DNA of 64,000 bases, taken from contig OY821779.1 of the NCBI GenBank assembly GCA_963682175.1, positions 6,708,501 through 6,772,500 on the forward strand, in the 5' to 3' direction. The notes below the pieces were generated by a model. The model saw nothing but the letters and a program-made list of their open reading frames with translations. It was not told the DNA's origin and ran no database searches. Of the stretch, positions 1 to 11,974 are shown piece after piece. Numbering within the stretch: position 1 is the stretch's first letter; every line of letters starts with the position of its first letter. The position numbers and the translations under genes are program-made. The DNA comes from Triglochin maritima (Eukaryota; Streptophyta; Magnoliopsida; Alismatales; Juncaginaceae).

Positions 1-1010
1 ATTGAGATTGGGGTTTGGGGTTACATAATACAGAGGGCTTGGTTTTATGTTTCTTGCAAGACTTTGCAAGTTTCTCAGGGAAGTGAAATTAAAATTTAAT
101 GTAAAGTTGCCAGTTGCTGAGGCCTCATGCTTGAGCAACATCTTAAGAGTTTGAAAGTTTACTAGGGTTTTTTGGTGAATGCTGTTTAGTAGTGGGTGTT
201 TCTTTATCTTTGAGAACGGAGAGTTGTTTGCAGAACCTCGTTTGGGATATTGTAAAAGGAGTCTGTTTTTTGGTCCTCTTTAACTTGTTCTGTAGGTTAG
301 GGTCTGTTTTTACTTGTCCTGGAACTTTTATGTATCAGTTCGTCTAGATATTAGCACAATTTCATGCTTGCTGTACATGCATGTAGTAATACCCTGATGA
401 GTCATCCTTATAAAATTTATTTGCCTGTAAGTCTCAAGAACGTTACAGTATCAGTTGTGTAATAATTATGTGGGTTTGAAGACATTCGGTACTGGAGCTT
501 TAAACTAGCAGATGGCTAATGGGATGTGTGGAACAACTTAGAATGGAATAGTTGGGATGTTTTAGTTAAGTCAAAATTCCATCCTGAACAATTGCATCAC
601 TTATTTTGCCATGGCCTTTGTTCATTCTGCTACATTTGGTTCCTTTGACAAAATCCAGCTGTTATTTTTTTGGTGTAATTATTTTTACATTAAGTTATGT
701 TCTGAATATTTATGTGCACAAATACTTTGCTGTGTCGCTGATATGATCCTGAAAGTTATAAATGATATTGGCTGTTTAAATTTCTATCTCATGTCTGGCC
801 TTGCTTTTGTTTTCCAAAGAAAAAAATACCACGTATAATCATGTGTGATCATATGGGCAACTAGTAATTTCTGGATCCATGCACCCTTTTAGAATTCAGC
901 ATATTTTCTTTTTCCTTGTGTTTCTGCCAAATATTTTGCGTCATTCAGCACTTTAGAATGTATGATATCCATCTTTTTTATTTTGTTTTGCTACTTGAAT
1001 TATTTAATAG
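1..1010 (+). other. ALG2: ALG2 intron 1 (5' part off window)
   Basis: AT-rich, T-rich sequence without a supportable coding exon. It ends in a normal acceptor (TTTAATAG) directly before the ALG2 exon that begins at 1011. The family's N-terminal exon, which ends in the HPDLGIG motif, is not found here, so it should lie left of the window. Short open frames at 611-838 and 962-1237 are intron read-through and not genes. Confidence 0.7.
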
Positions 1011-4000
1011 GTGGAGCCGAGAGGTTGATAGTTGATGCTGCAGTTCAGCTTTCAGAACAGGGCCATGATGTGCATGTTTTCACATCACACCATGACAAGA
1101 AGCGATGCTTTGAGGAGACTGTCAATGGTATGACATTTTCTCATGGCAACCTAAATTTTACATGTAGCATTGTGATGTTTATGATATCAATCCTATTATT
1201 TAATTGTCCACTATCATCGTTGCCCTGCCCTTCATGAATACTTTTGGATCATTTTAGTATACTACATTTGCTGGTCACCAGATATAACTTTCTGTAGACT
1301 ATTTTCTTTTGATCCCAATAGTCGCCTTATCTGTATCCCATTTCTACTTATCCTATAATTACTCATGATGAGCTCAGAGGTCTCAGATGTGCATTTTGGT
1401 TGCACAGCTCTGAGTCTCTCTTATAGGTTTTTCTTGTTCACATTTCTGTAATGTAAAATATTCATATGCCTTTTCATACAAGGAAAGTGTCTACAGTCAT
1501 TCCTAGGGGTGTCAGTGGATATTCGAATATCCGAGCATCCGTTCGTATCCGTATTCGAATTTGAACATTCGATCCGAGAAAAAATATCCGTTAGACCGTA
1601 TTCGTATCCGATCCGTAAAGTCGTGGAGCGGATATGGTTATTAGTACATCCGATCCGTATAATATCCGATCCGGGATCGAATATCCGTAGTTCAACATCT
1701 ATATTTGTATATGTATTATATATATAGTTATTCTTTAAATTAATGATATATAAGTTTGGTATTTTTTCTATAAATTACCTAAATATATAAACTATTCTAA
1801 ATTACTACCCCTAAAGTACTAATCCGATTAATATCCACTTCGGAACTACATATCTGTATTTCAACATTTATATCCATATTTGTTTTATATACTTATGCAA
1901 TACATTATTATACCTAGAAGTATTCCTATTTCAACATTGTGTGATTATATTTTGAATATATATTTTAAATTTATTTATTCAAATAAAAATACATCTACTG
2001 ATCACATTTATTCAAGCATTGAATATTTCTCATTTTCAGAATATAGAGTTAGAAGTTAAGATAAAGTAAATTAATATTTGAAACCAAATAAAGTTATAAA
2101 TGTGACTATGTATAAGAATTTGTCTAAGTGAAAATAAAAAAATGTTATAAGGTTGGGAATTATGTTTACGGATGCGGATATTATCCGTATCCGCTCCGAA
2201 TCCGTCAAATATCCGAACGGATATAGACTTTTCATATCCGCAAACAATCCGTATCCGTATCCGAATCCGTAAATTTCATACAGATACGAATATGGATATA
2301 CCTATATCCGGTCCATACTGCACTGTTGGTATTCAGTTAGTCTATAAACCCATACACTTGACTTGTATATGGAACGTCTATCTAGCTTGACATGTTGATA
2401 TCTTCCATGTTAAACCTTTCCATCGCAGAAACCTTGCCATAGTTGGTGGTGAACTATATAATGAATGTTCCAACTGTTGAGTATAAACAAGCTGTAAAAT
2501 TGATACAATATTCTCTTTATTACCTCAAAGATGAAAGGACTGTTCTTATACGATATACATGTCTTCTCCAGGTTCTTTCCAAGTTACAGTTTATGGTTCT
2601 TTTTTGCCACGCCACATTTTCTATCGGTTTCATGCTGTATGTGCTTATCTCCGGTGCATATTTGTTGCCCTTTGTGTTCTTGTTATGTGGAATTCATTCG
2701 ACGCCATTGTGGCAGACCAAGTCTCTGTGGTCGTTCCTCTGCTAAAGATAAAAAGGTCAACAAAGGTAGCTCCTGGCCTCCCTCTTTCTCTAATCTAGTT
2801 AGTGGTGTTATCAAGATAAATTCCGAACTTATTGTAGGCATTCTGGCCAGATTGTTTTTTACTGTCATTTTCCAGATTTATTGCTGGCACAGCATACAAC
2901 TTTGCTTAGGAGATTATATCGCAAACCAATTGACCTGCTTGAAGAAGCAACTACAGGTTTGGATTTTCATGGGCCATTTCCTTGTTCCTATGCTTGTTTT
3001 GTTTCCTGAACAATGTATGTAATATGTATATATAATTTCTTAGTGTTGTTCTTGCCGGATGGACACATTCAGGTATGGCTGATCTTAATGTATGTAATAT
3101 GTATATATAATTTCTTAGTGTTGTTCTTGCCGGATGGACACATTCAGGTATGGCTGATCTTATTCTTGTGAATAGCAAATTTACTGCTACGACATTTGCA
3201 CATACATTCAGACACCTTCATTCAAAAGGAGTTGAACCGGCTGTTTTATATCCAGCCGTCAACCTTGAACAATTTAATGAAGCTCGTGACTACAAGTAAC
3301 CAACATACTTGTATATCCCTTTGTTCTTAAAAAAATACTGTATTTTAAATTAAATAATAACCATCATTTTTTTCATTTCAGTACTCCTAAAGCTATCTTT
3401 CCCCCTTCACCAGGTTAAATTTTCTTTCAATTAATCGCTTTGAGAGGAAAAAGAACATTCAGCTGGCAATATCAGCATTTGCGTTGCTCTATTCCTCCGA
3501 AGATAAGAGTCCGTTGAGCCTTAATTTCAAGTGTTCCTTGACAATAGTAGGTAATGTCTGCCATTCATTTGTACATGCCATATTCGGAGGGGAAAAGCAG
3601 CCCATGTTTAATTGATTTGGTTTGAGACAATGAAGGAAACATCACTTAGGGCAAGAATGCATCCGGTACCAAGATTAACAAAACCAACCGGGCTACCACA
3701 AGTACTAGCTATGAGAAGAATCTAATCTATTACCTTGGATTGATTGCTCAATTATAAATTGACATTTTTATTGCTGCCATAAATCTCATAACTCAAAGGG
3801 ACTACATTTTTCAATAAACAACTGTTTAAAGATATCTTGTACTGTGGTACTAGGGGACCAATAATTGTCATGAGTAAGTTCTGGAAGGGGTACTGATTTT
3901 GTCCAACCTAGTCATTGTCTTCAGTTGGCATGAACATAAGATAATCTGTTTGAGCTCAACTTCAAAAATCCCTAAGATATCGAAATGTAGTACATGTGGA

Positions 4001-4910
4001 AATGACATTGGCACTTACTGGAATAATAGGTAATCAACATTTTTTGGCTTCAGGTGGCTTTGATAACCGTCTCAAAGAAAATGTAGAGTACCTTGAAGAA
4101 CTTAGAAGACTGGCTGAAATTGAAGGAGTATCAGATCGAGTTAGTTTCATCACATCCTGCTCAACCAAGGAGAGAAATACCCTACTTTCTCAATGCATTT
4201 GTGTTATTTATACTCCAAAGGTAAGAGCAGAGTTATCACATTATTTTTTGAATTACTCATAAACAATCCGCAGCCTACCTGGCCAAATCACTGCTTGTTC
4301 AAAAGTGAACTTATATTGGATAAGGCATCCCTACTTTATGACCATTCTTTGAACTCGTAAGTTAAGGTTTCAATCTCTCATAAGTTTGACCTCAAGTGGG
4401 GGGCACGTGTCCTCCTTATCTAAATACATTCTTGCCAGAATTAGGACAATTTGTCCTTCCTTTCACTTGGCCTGTGTCCTAAAGTATGAAGTTTATCAGA
4501 ATATGCTGTGGCCAAGTGTGGAATAATAATAAACTTCGTAACCAAGATACTGTCTTGTTGAGATACACTCTTTCTAATTGAGGATCAGTAATTCCTTGAT
4601 TCAACCACATCGGCAGGATGAACACTTTGGGATCGTTCCTCTGGAAGCAATGGCCGCCCAGAAGCCTGTGATTGCGTGCAACAGTGGAGGGCCTCTTGAG
4701 ACAGTTAAACACGAAGTTACTGGATTTCTATGTGACCCAACTCCCATAAAATTCGCACAGGCCATGTCGAGACTTGTAAATAACACCGGAATGGCCGAAA
4801 GAATGGGCAGGGATGCGCGAGATCATGTCACGAAGAAATTCTCAACAAGAATATTTGGTGAGCAATTGAATAGATATGTTTTGGATGTTTATCACAAGAG
4901 AATCGAATAA
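1011..4910 (+). CDS. ALG2: ALG2 alpha-1,3/1,6-mannosyltransferase, 3' seven exons (5' partial)
   Basis: ALG2 adds the second and third mannoses to the dolichol-linked oligosaccharide on the cytosolic face of the ER, for N-glycosylation. Exons joined by eye: 1011-1127, 2572-2765, 2851-2956, 3148-3295, 3414-3550, 4054-4220, 4617-4910. All borders are GT-AG and all phases agree. Visible family blocks in order: [96 protein letters not shown], then EHFGIVPLE, the GT4 EX7E motif, followed by [19 protein letters not shown]. The stop is at 4908-4910. Exon 1 is off the window. Exon 5 has a duplicated acceptor region (see 3012-3161). Intron 2 holds a repeat element (1503-2330). No frame break was seen, so the gene is probably functional. 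Confidence 0.93.
1503..2330. mobile_element. Repeat element with ATATCCG-rich ends in ALG2 intron 2
   Basis: Both ends are dense in variants of ATATCCGAATATCCG and GTATCCGATCCG, in opposite orientation (1515-1700 and 2168-2310), around an AT-rich core. The left end begins GGGGTGTCAGTGGATATTCG. This is the layout of a non-autonomous DNA element with subterminal repeats. I could not fix exact ends or a target-site duplication, and no transposase is visible. It lies wholly inside ALG2 intron 2 (1128-2571). Confidence 0.55.
3012..3161 (+). repeat. 75-bp exact tandem duplication of an intron/exon border in ALG2
   Basis: Copy 1 is 3012-3086 and copy 2 is 3087-3161. The copies are identical by eye. 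Each contains the intron end, the acceptor (CATTCAG) and the first bases of exon 5 (GTATGGCTGATCTT). The true exon starts at 3148 in copy 2. Use of the copy 1 acceptor at 3073 would keep phase (75 = 3 x 25) but reads into a TAA within about 13 codons. Confidence 0.92.
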
Positions 4911-7900
4911 ACTCAAAGAGCATTGTGCTATATAGGGACAGAGTTTTGCAGCCCCCCTAGGTATGTTTAACTAAATTGTTGGTTTGTTGGTTTTCTGAAT
5001 CATAGTAGGAATCTTTCCTATTTTGTGCTTCTATGGAAATGATTCTGCGGATCTACTTTGTGTAACATGCTTCTCTAGTAACTTAATTTATGTCTCCTCA
5101 CTGTCAGTATTTTTCAGGAGTGATTTTCTTTTGTTTGTATTAACAACATAATTTACATGATCAATCTTCTCTTGTGCGCTCAATGTTCCAATAAGACTTC
5201 TGTTTAGTGCCTGATCATCTAACTCTACCTATACGTATACTTGTAGTGGTCTCCTCAATCTCTCACCTGAAATAATTGTCATGCTCTTTAGCCTTTACAT
5301 TTGCGTAATCTCTGTTTTGATATGGGCCTTGGGCCTATAGGCTGATAAGTCTGTTACTCGTATGAAGAAATAGGGATCCAGTTGCTACTGTTGCTTGAAA
5401 CATCCTCCACATATCATCTCTATCCTTGGGTGAATCTGCTTAGTGATCCTCGTAGAAATTGAAATAAAATATTGGGTGAATCTGCTTACGTTTTCTCTGC
5501 ACTAACAATATCCCTGTAATATCATACCTGGGTATAACCCCAAATTATTTTTATTTAGAATAACATGTAGGTGGTTGAATGATTAGTACTTTTAAGAACT
5601 ATGCGTATAGATATGGTATCTCGTCATTTGCTATTCATATGGATGAATCCGATCAACAATTGGGCACTAGCCTTAAATCCCATTTGTTTGTGCTCTTACA
5701 ACTCATTAAGTGGCAACAAGACAACCACTAATCATTGTCGGATATAGAAGCTAGTATCTTATATAACACCCAAAAAACTATAAAAACTATTATCAACGTA
5801 CTGCTTCACATTTGACATCTCTTACATCTCCCAGATACATCTAAGACTTTAGGTGGATTTGTTGGCCTGCTCATTGTTTTTTTTTTGGCATAAATCATAT
5901 GAAAATTCAAATTTCTACCGAATTCTTTGGTTGGCAAGTGGACCTGTTGATCATATATGTCATAAAAATATTTCTATCATGGCTCTTAATCATTTATCAA
6001 TTTCATTATGGTTCCCTACAACTTCATTGGGCACGTACATCCATCACTATCATTCATATCAAATTCAGATGTCACCAATTAGTTGGAGAATCTGATGTAA
6101 CAACAACTTGAAGTTTGTTATTGTTATTTCTCGAATTCATCTTGAAGATTTGATAACAAACATGCCAACCATCCCAAACCTTGTTGCTTGAGATGCCATA
6201 TTTCTTGTGGTAGTTTGCTTTGCCACATTCACAAGTATCCATTCCTAATCCCTTTCCTCAACATTCTCCACCCATATCCAAATCTTATCTTGCAATCAAC
6301 TCATCTCATTTTCAGATATGCTGAAGAATATTTGTGGATGTCAGTTGGATTAGGTTGGAAAGTAGATACAAACTAATTAAGTGCACCATGACTATTGCCA
6401 GTCTCAACCTAATCTACCAAACCAATTTAGAAATATAGGAGGTTTTAGAGGAACAAGTGGTTGTACACTTATACCACTTCTTGGCAGGAGATGTGGGTTG
6501 TACTTAACGTGTACCTAATCAACTTCCTGTCTTCCTTTTTTGAAAGGCAACTTTGTTGATGGATAGATCTCCTAAATCCATCTTCTTTGTAGAATTAAAT
6601 ATTTTGTGCAAATCATTAAGAGCCTAAGAGTCTATAATGGGAGTTGAACACTTTAGGGCCAACTTGGTTAACCTAATTGGTAGATCTTCGACTTTAGAAT
6701 AGACTCAACAATCGTAAGTGGCGCCCTGAGTTTAGCATTGAAGCAATGGAAAAGTTTTCAAAAGTTAAAGTGATGATGAGTTGATGCAGTCAAAACTGTG
6801 AAGATAGGTTCACACCAAGAAAATGGTTGCTTTCATGGGAGAACATAGGATATTGTCACTGACCTGGTCTATATTTCCTCATTGTATGCCAAAATTGTGG
6901 TGCTTTCATGGGCTCCAAATCTTCTGGAATTCTTGAGTTTGGTAAGTAAGTTGTTGGGAGATGCTGCATCATTTCCCACCACAACATCACTTGTACCAAA
7001 TGCATGTTTTTATGTTGGCCCTTTCTTGTGTTTGATGGAGGAGGACAAAGGGTGTTGTGACAACAAAGTAAGAAACACAGCATCCCACTCCCACCATTCA
7101 ATTTGGTGGCTGTGGGATGTGAGAACACTTTCATAGCTCAGGGTCATCCATGGGGAATCTTCCAAGAAGGGAAAGAAAAAGTTGGATAAAAGAAAAGAAA
7201 AGAGCATAGTTAAAGTTGTGTCCATTACCACAAAGGGAAGAGTGGTCCTTTTTGGGATTGTTTAGAGTTTAATATGATGTGGAGACCTCTTTCAGCAAAA
7301 GTTCCACCCCCCTCCATTGAACAGTTAATCTGTTAAAGAGAATGGGTGTTGGGATTTTGACTATCCACTATTGAGAATCTTTTGGAGAGTGACATATGAG
7401 ATGCACAGGATTTCATCTCTAGCCAACTCTTGTTCTCTCCATATGGGGGTTTTTCCCCTTCAATTTCATTATATTAGTACTTTGTAATAAGATTACAAGA
7501 GTAATACATATTGCGACGTAAGTACAAGAGAACACAAAGATAATACCTGTAGTTGTAACATCTCTCACCTCCCAATAAGGATTTAATACAAATAGTACTA
7601 ACAATCTGAGCAATGTCAATAAAGAGAGATGGCATAAGTCCCACCTGTTATTAATGTTTTAAAATCATGTCTCAATCAGATTTTGAGTTGTGCAAAAGTT
7701 GTTGTAGGAAGTGTAACTGTGTAACCGTAACTTTATTACCAAAGGTTTTATGAAAGCCTTTTACACAACTCTAGGGACTAGAATTTAAACAACAATATCT
7801 AGTTGGTTAAGTTGCAACTGGAATTGGATAATAATTCATCACAATATGATGCGTTAATTACAATTTTTCTTCGTAAATTATACATTGATATCATTTTACA

Positions 7901-8737
7901 CCTTTGAACTTTTAAAGTTGACAGTTACATTCCTTAAATTTTTGTTTTGGAACACTTTACATTTTGAACTTTAAAAATACATTATTTAAACACACATTCG
8001 TTTTTTTTGTATTTTTTTTCGTTGTATCCCTAATATACTCTTAAATCTATATTTACGTGAAAGTTCGGATGTCAGACATGGTTGAAATTTGAACCGGATC
8101 ACGTAAATAAGTTTAAAAACGTGTTAGGGATACAACGAAAAAAAATACAAAAAAAATGACAAATAGAAAATAATTTAGTTTGACTATCTGCCTTACAATT
8201 CACAAACAAGTATTCTGAATAGACTTCTACGGTGAAGGTGCACTTGAATATCAAATCTCTTGTTTCAACTATAATTCCTCGGTTCAACTATAACTACAAG
8301 GCAATTCAGTGGTCAAAATATGCTAATTTGGAATAACTTTTTAGCACTAATCCATGTGACTTAGGTGTGAAATGGAATTTAAGAAGCAAAGCATCTCCAA
8401 GCTACCCTAAAAAGAAAATAGAGAAATAAAAAGCAGCTCCGATGTTGCAAGAGCCTGAAGTCATGGTGATGTAATCAACAAAACCACCGAATTTCTAAAT
8501 ACTAAGTGTTCATTGTGATTTAGGGGATCTCTTGTTAAAATGATTATTGAACTTTTTTAGAATAAGATGCAAGAGGAAGATAAAGTAGCTTAACGTGAAT
8601 CTATTTCTGGAATTCGATTCTATAACGTATGATTGCGCAATATTTTGAAGCGACCAATTAAACCTACATAAATTGTTGTGAGCGTGGATTTAAAATTGAA
8701 AAATGACTGTTAACACTTGCTTGGAAGTTCTTTCCTC
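4911..8737. other. ALG2 3' flank and intergenic DNA
   Basis: The ALG2 3' UTR should occupy the first few hundred bases. The remainder is AT-rich with short open frames (for example 5853-6111, 6856-7136, 7419-7619) that show no recognisable protein, overlap one another on both strands and lack gene structure. The one structured item is the foldback at 7999-8158. Confidence 0.6.
7999..8158. repeat. Foldback (hairpin) repeat, about 60-bp arms
   Basis: The left arm (7999-8060) contains TCGTTGTATCCCTAA and TTTACGTGA. The right arm (8099-8158) is its reverse complement with a few mismatches (TTAGGGATACAACGA). The loop is about 38 bases. This is typical of a miniature inverted-repeat element. No coding capacity. 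Confidence 0.7.
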
Positions 8738-9162
8738 TGAGGTCTCCCTCAACGGGAGGTAATTTTTTGGACACCCAAAATGCCCACCCATAATGGGTGG
8801 GCGGGCGGGAACCGCCTAGTTTCCTGCCTGGACGCCCAATTTTGTTTTTTGTTTTTTTAGGTTAATTTTTTTTGAGATGTAATTAGGGTTTTGTAATTTA
8901 ATTGTAGTTAATGTATTGATGTTGTTTCAATTTGATAATTATTGTAGAATTGTTTTTAATTAATTAAATTGTTTTTGATTTTTTAAGATTTATTTAAATT
9001 TAAAAATGAAAAAAATAAAATATGAAATTCAGATAAATCACAAAACACCAATACAAATAAACTTCAAATAAACAATACAAATACAAAATATAAATAGATG
9101 TTACAACAAGAATACCGATAAACTACGAAACACACATTAACTCCAAATTAAAATAAAAGAAA

Positions 9163-10292
9163 CTACAGAAATCCTTGTGATTTAGCCCAATCTTTGAGTT
9201 CAGCAAGTGTATATTTATCAAACTCGTCCTTGTTTTCCTTCTTCATCAGAGAAAATAGTACGTCGAGTTTCTTTGTGTTGAGTTCCCTTTGGAATTTCTC
9301 TTCAACTTCAATGTGTTTCCTCTCTACCTGTTCTTCGTAATGCAAGTACTTGTCTTCTCTCACTTTGATGTTATATTCAATTTGTTTTCTCAGTTCTAAT
9401 ATATTGGGATCGGGTTATGCCTGAACTGGTTCTTTCCCCTTCTCTTTATCTTTTTAACACCTTCTGGACGACGACGTGGTTCAAACATCATTTCGTCCGT
9501 CGATGGTGTCGTGTGGGCCACATCCTTGTCGATGCCTTTTCATTTCCCGTTGCTCTAACTCTCCATACTTTCTTCGCCAACATCTCCTGTCGTAGCTCCA
9601 AGCACAACAGACTCCCATTTAGGGTACCTGCGCAACATAAGCCACACATGAATGCAATTTAATCTGGTCTTGTGAGTTCGCTCGTAGATGATGTGCGCTT
9701 CTTTAACGACATTGTCCTCGTTGAAGCCGTTTTTCTTCCTCCGCGTCGCCTGGTCGAAGAAACCGACCCATTGGGACACACACGACGTAATACGCCTCCA
9801 TCGTCCCTTCAATGACTCATCGTTACGCTCTACTGCACCTGCTTTGGCTGATTCGTCGAAGATGCGCTTTACACGTCTCCACAAGGACCTCATTTTTTGG
9901 TTTGTCTGAACCACAACATCGCCACTTATAGCCATGTAAGTCGAGACGAGTCTCTCATCCTCTAGTGTGGACCACGTCTTCTGCGACTTGGTCGTGGTGG
10001 TTTTGTGTGTTCTTTGACAGGTTAAAGGTTGAACAACATTTTCGTCATTCACATCAGGTATAATACGACTTACATTGCCACTGCTTTCTCCACTTAGGAG
10101 GCGAGTGTACATACTAAATTGGGATTGGGTTTGGTCTTGTTCATGGAATGGCGGGTGGTGTGGATTTTGCTGGTATTATTGGTATTGATGGTCTGGGTGG
10201 AATCCTGGGTGTTGGACAAATTGTTAGGTTGGGGGTGGATGACGTGGAGAACGATTGTAGTCTGGTGAGCCATTGCCTTCTGAAGAAGACAT
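9163..10292 (-). pseudogene. Harbinger Myb/SANT-like protein, broken (element 1)
   Basis: In PIF/Harbinger elements the second protein is a Myb-like DNA-binding partner of the transposase. The start MSSSEGNG is at 10292 (reading left) by comparison with copies 2 and 4. The SANT-like core is clear: KTWSTLEDERLVSTYMAIS, LWRRVKRIF, ESLKGRWRRI and YPKWESV (9555-10112 frame). The C-terminal block, 9163-9363, ends TLAELKDWAKSQGFL, matching KLLDWAEKNGHL in copy 2. An in-frame TAA interrupts the N-terminal PPTQQFVQ region, and stops separate the core from the C-terminus. It is therefore a pseudogene. Confidence 0.8.
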
Positions 10293-10388
10293 TGTAAGAT
10301 GAGGGTGGAAGAAGTAAGATATGATTTGGGTTGAGTAGAGAAGTAAGTTGGTAAGGGTATATATAGAGTCGAAGCACCATTTGAGAGA

Positions 10389-10690
10389 ACTTGTTTGGTC
10401 ATCACCTTTTGTTTTGTGTAGTCACGCGTGTACTGTAGGTCCTCGAAACTTGTTTGGTCCAAGATTCGATGTCATCACCTTGTGTTTTGTGTAGTCACGC
10501 GTGTACTGTAGGTCCTCGAAATTTGTTTGGTCCAAGATTCGATGTCATCACCTTGTGTTTTGTGTAGTCACGCGTGTACTGTAGGTCCTCGAAACTTGTT
10601 TGGTCCAAGATTCGATGTCATCACCATGTGTTTTGTGTACTGTAGGTCCTCAAAACTTGTTTGGTCCAAAATTCAATGTCATCACCTTGT
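10389..10690. repeat. 73-bp minisatellite between divergent Harbinger genes (element 1)
   Basis: About five units of roughly 73 bp start at 10389, 10448, 10521, 10594 and 10655. Full units carry TTGTTTGGTCCAAGATTCGA, GTCATCACC and GTCACGCGTGTACTGTAG. The first and fourth units carry short deletions. The array lies upstream of both the Myb and the transposase start codons, in the presumed bidirectional promoter. Confidence 0.9.
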
Positions 10691-11974
10691 GTTATTTCTC
10701 ATATCTATAAATATGATCCTCAGGGTTGGTTCTATCACATCTCACTCATTCATCTACTACCATGTCTTCATCCGATAAGTCTTCCAGTTCAAAATCCTCA
10801 TCATCTTCATCATCCGATGACAATACTTATGACCAAGTGTTGGACTACTTAACGGAGTATGTCTCCGAAATTGTGTCTCGACAAACTCCACGTCCTAAGA
10901 GGCGTATAAGGCGAACTACAAACCTGGATAGAGATCGAGAGCTTGGTTACCACTGTTTGATTGTCGATTATTTTTCTAACAATCATGTTTATCCTGACAT
11001 TATTTTCAGGAGAAGATTTAGGATGCAAAAACATGTCTTTCTTCGCATTCTGACTGTCGTAGGGCCTCTGATGTCTTCTTCCAACGTGTACCGGACGCCA
11101 CTGGTAGGATGAACATCTCCAACCTGCAGAACAAATGTACGGCGACGATCTGTATGCTAGTGTATGGTGTAGCATTGATGAGGTCGACGAGTGCTTAAGG
11201 CTAAGCGAATCCATGGCAAGAAACACACCTTAATTTTTTTGTGAAGGTGTCATTAACATCTTCGGCGGTGAGTACCTACGAAGACCTAATGCAAGTGATG
11301 TAGAACGACTACTTAATATTGGTGAGCAGCGTGGGTTCCCAGGCATGATGGAAAGTATCGATTGCATGCACTGGGTGTGGTAAAATTGCCCAGCTGTATG
11401 GAGGGGCCAATATCAAGGGCATAGTGGTAACGCAACTTTTGTCCTTGAGGCAGTGACATCGGCTGACTTATGGATATGACACTCATTTTTTGGCACACCA
11501 GGTTCATGCAATGACTTAAATGTCCTGCAACGATCTCCCATTTTCGACGACGTAATGGAAGGACGAGCTCCACATGTGACTTTTGAGGTTAATGGTTCTC
11601 AATATGACATGAGACACTATCTTACAGATGATATTTATCCAAAATGGGCGACATTCATTCAATCTGTTATTCATCCACAAACACCAAAGGACAAGTTATT
11701 TGTTGAATAACAGGAAACGGTGAGCAAAGATGTAGAACGTGCATTTGGAGTCTTGCAAACGCGATTCACGATCGTGAAAAAGTCATCTCTTGCATGGAGT
11801 AAGGTTGTGCTTAACAAAATAATGACACCTTACATCATAATGCATAATATGATAGTGGAGAATGAACGCGACTTCTGCGCTAATTTTGGAGATTTGAATG
11901 AATTTATTCAGGACCAACCTGGAAATTCTATGGACGACCCGTTACAGTATTCCACTGACCATTTAGTGAATATT

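Noticed and set aside
6856..7231. Overlapping frames at 6856-7231 as a gene
   Set aside because: Frames on both strands, no domain, no start context or splice structure, and no repeat-family match I can name.
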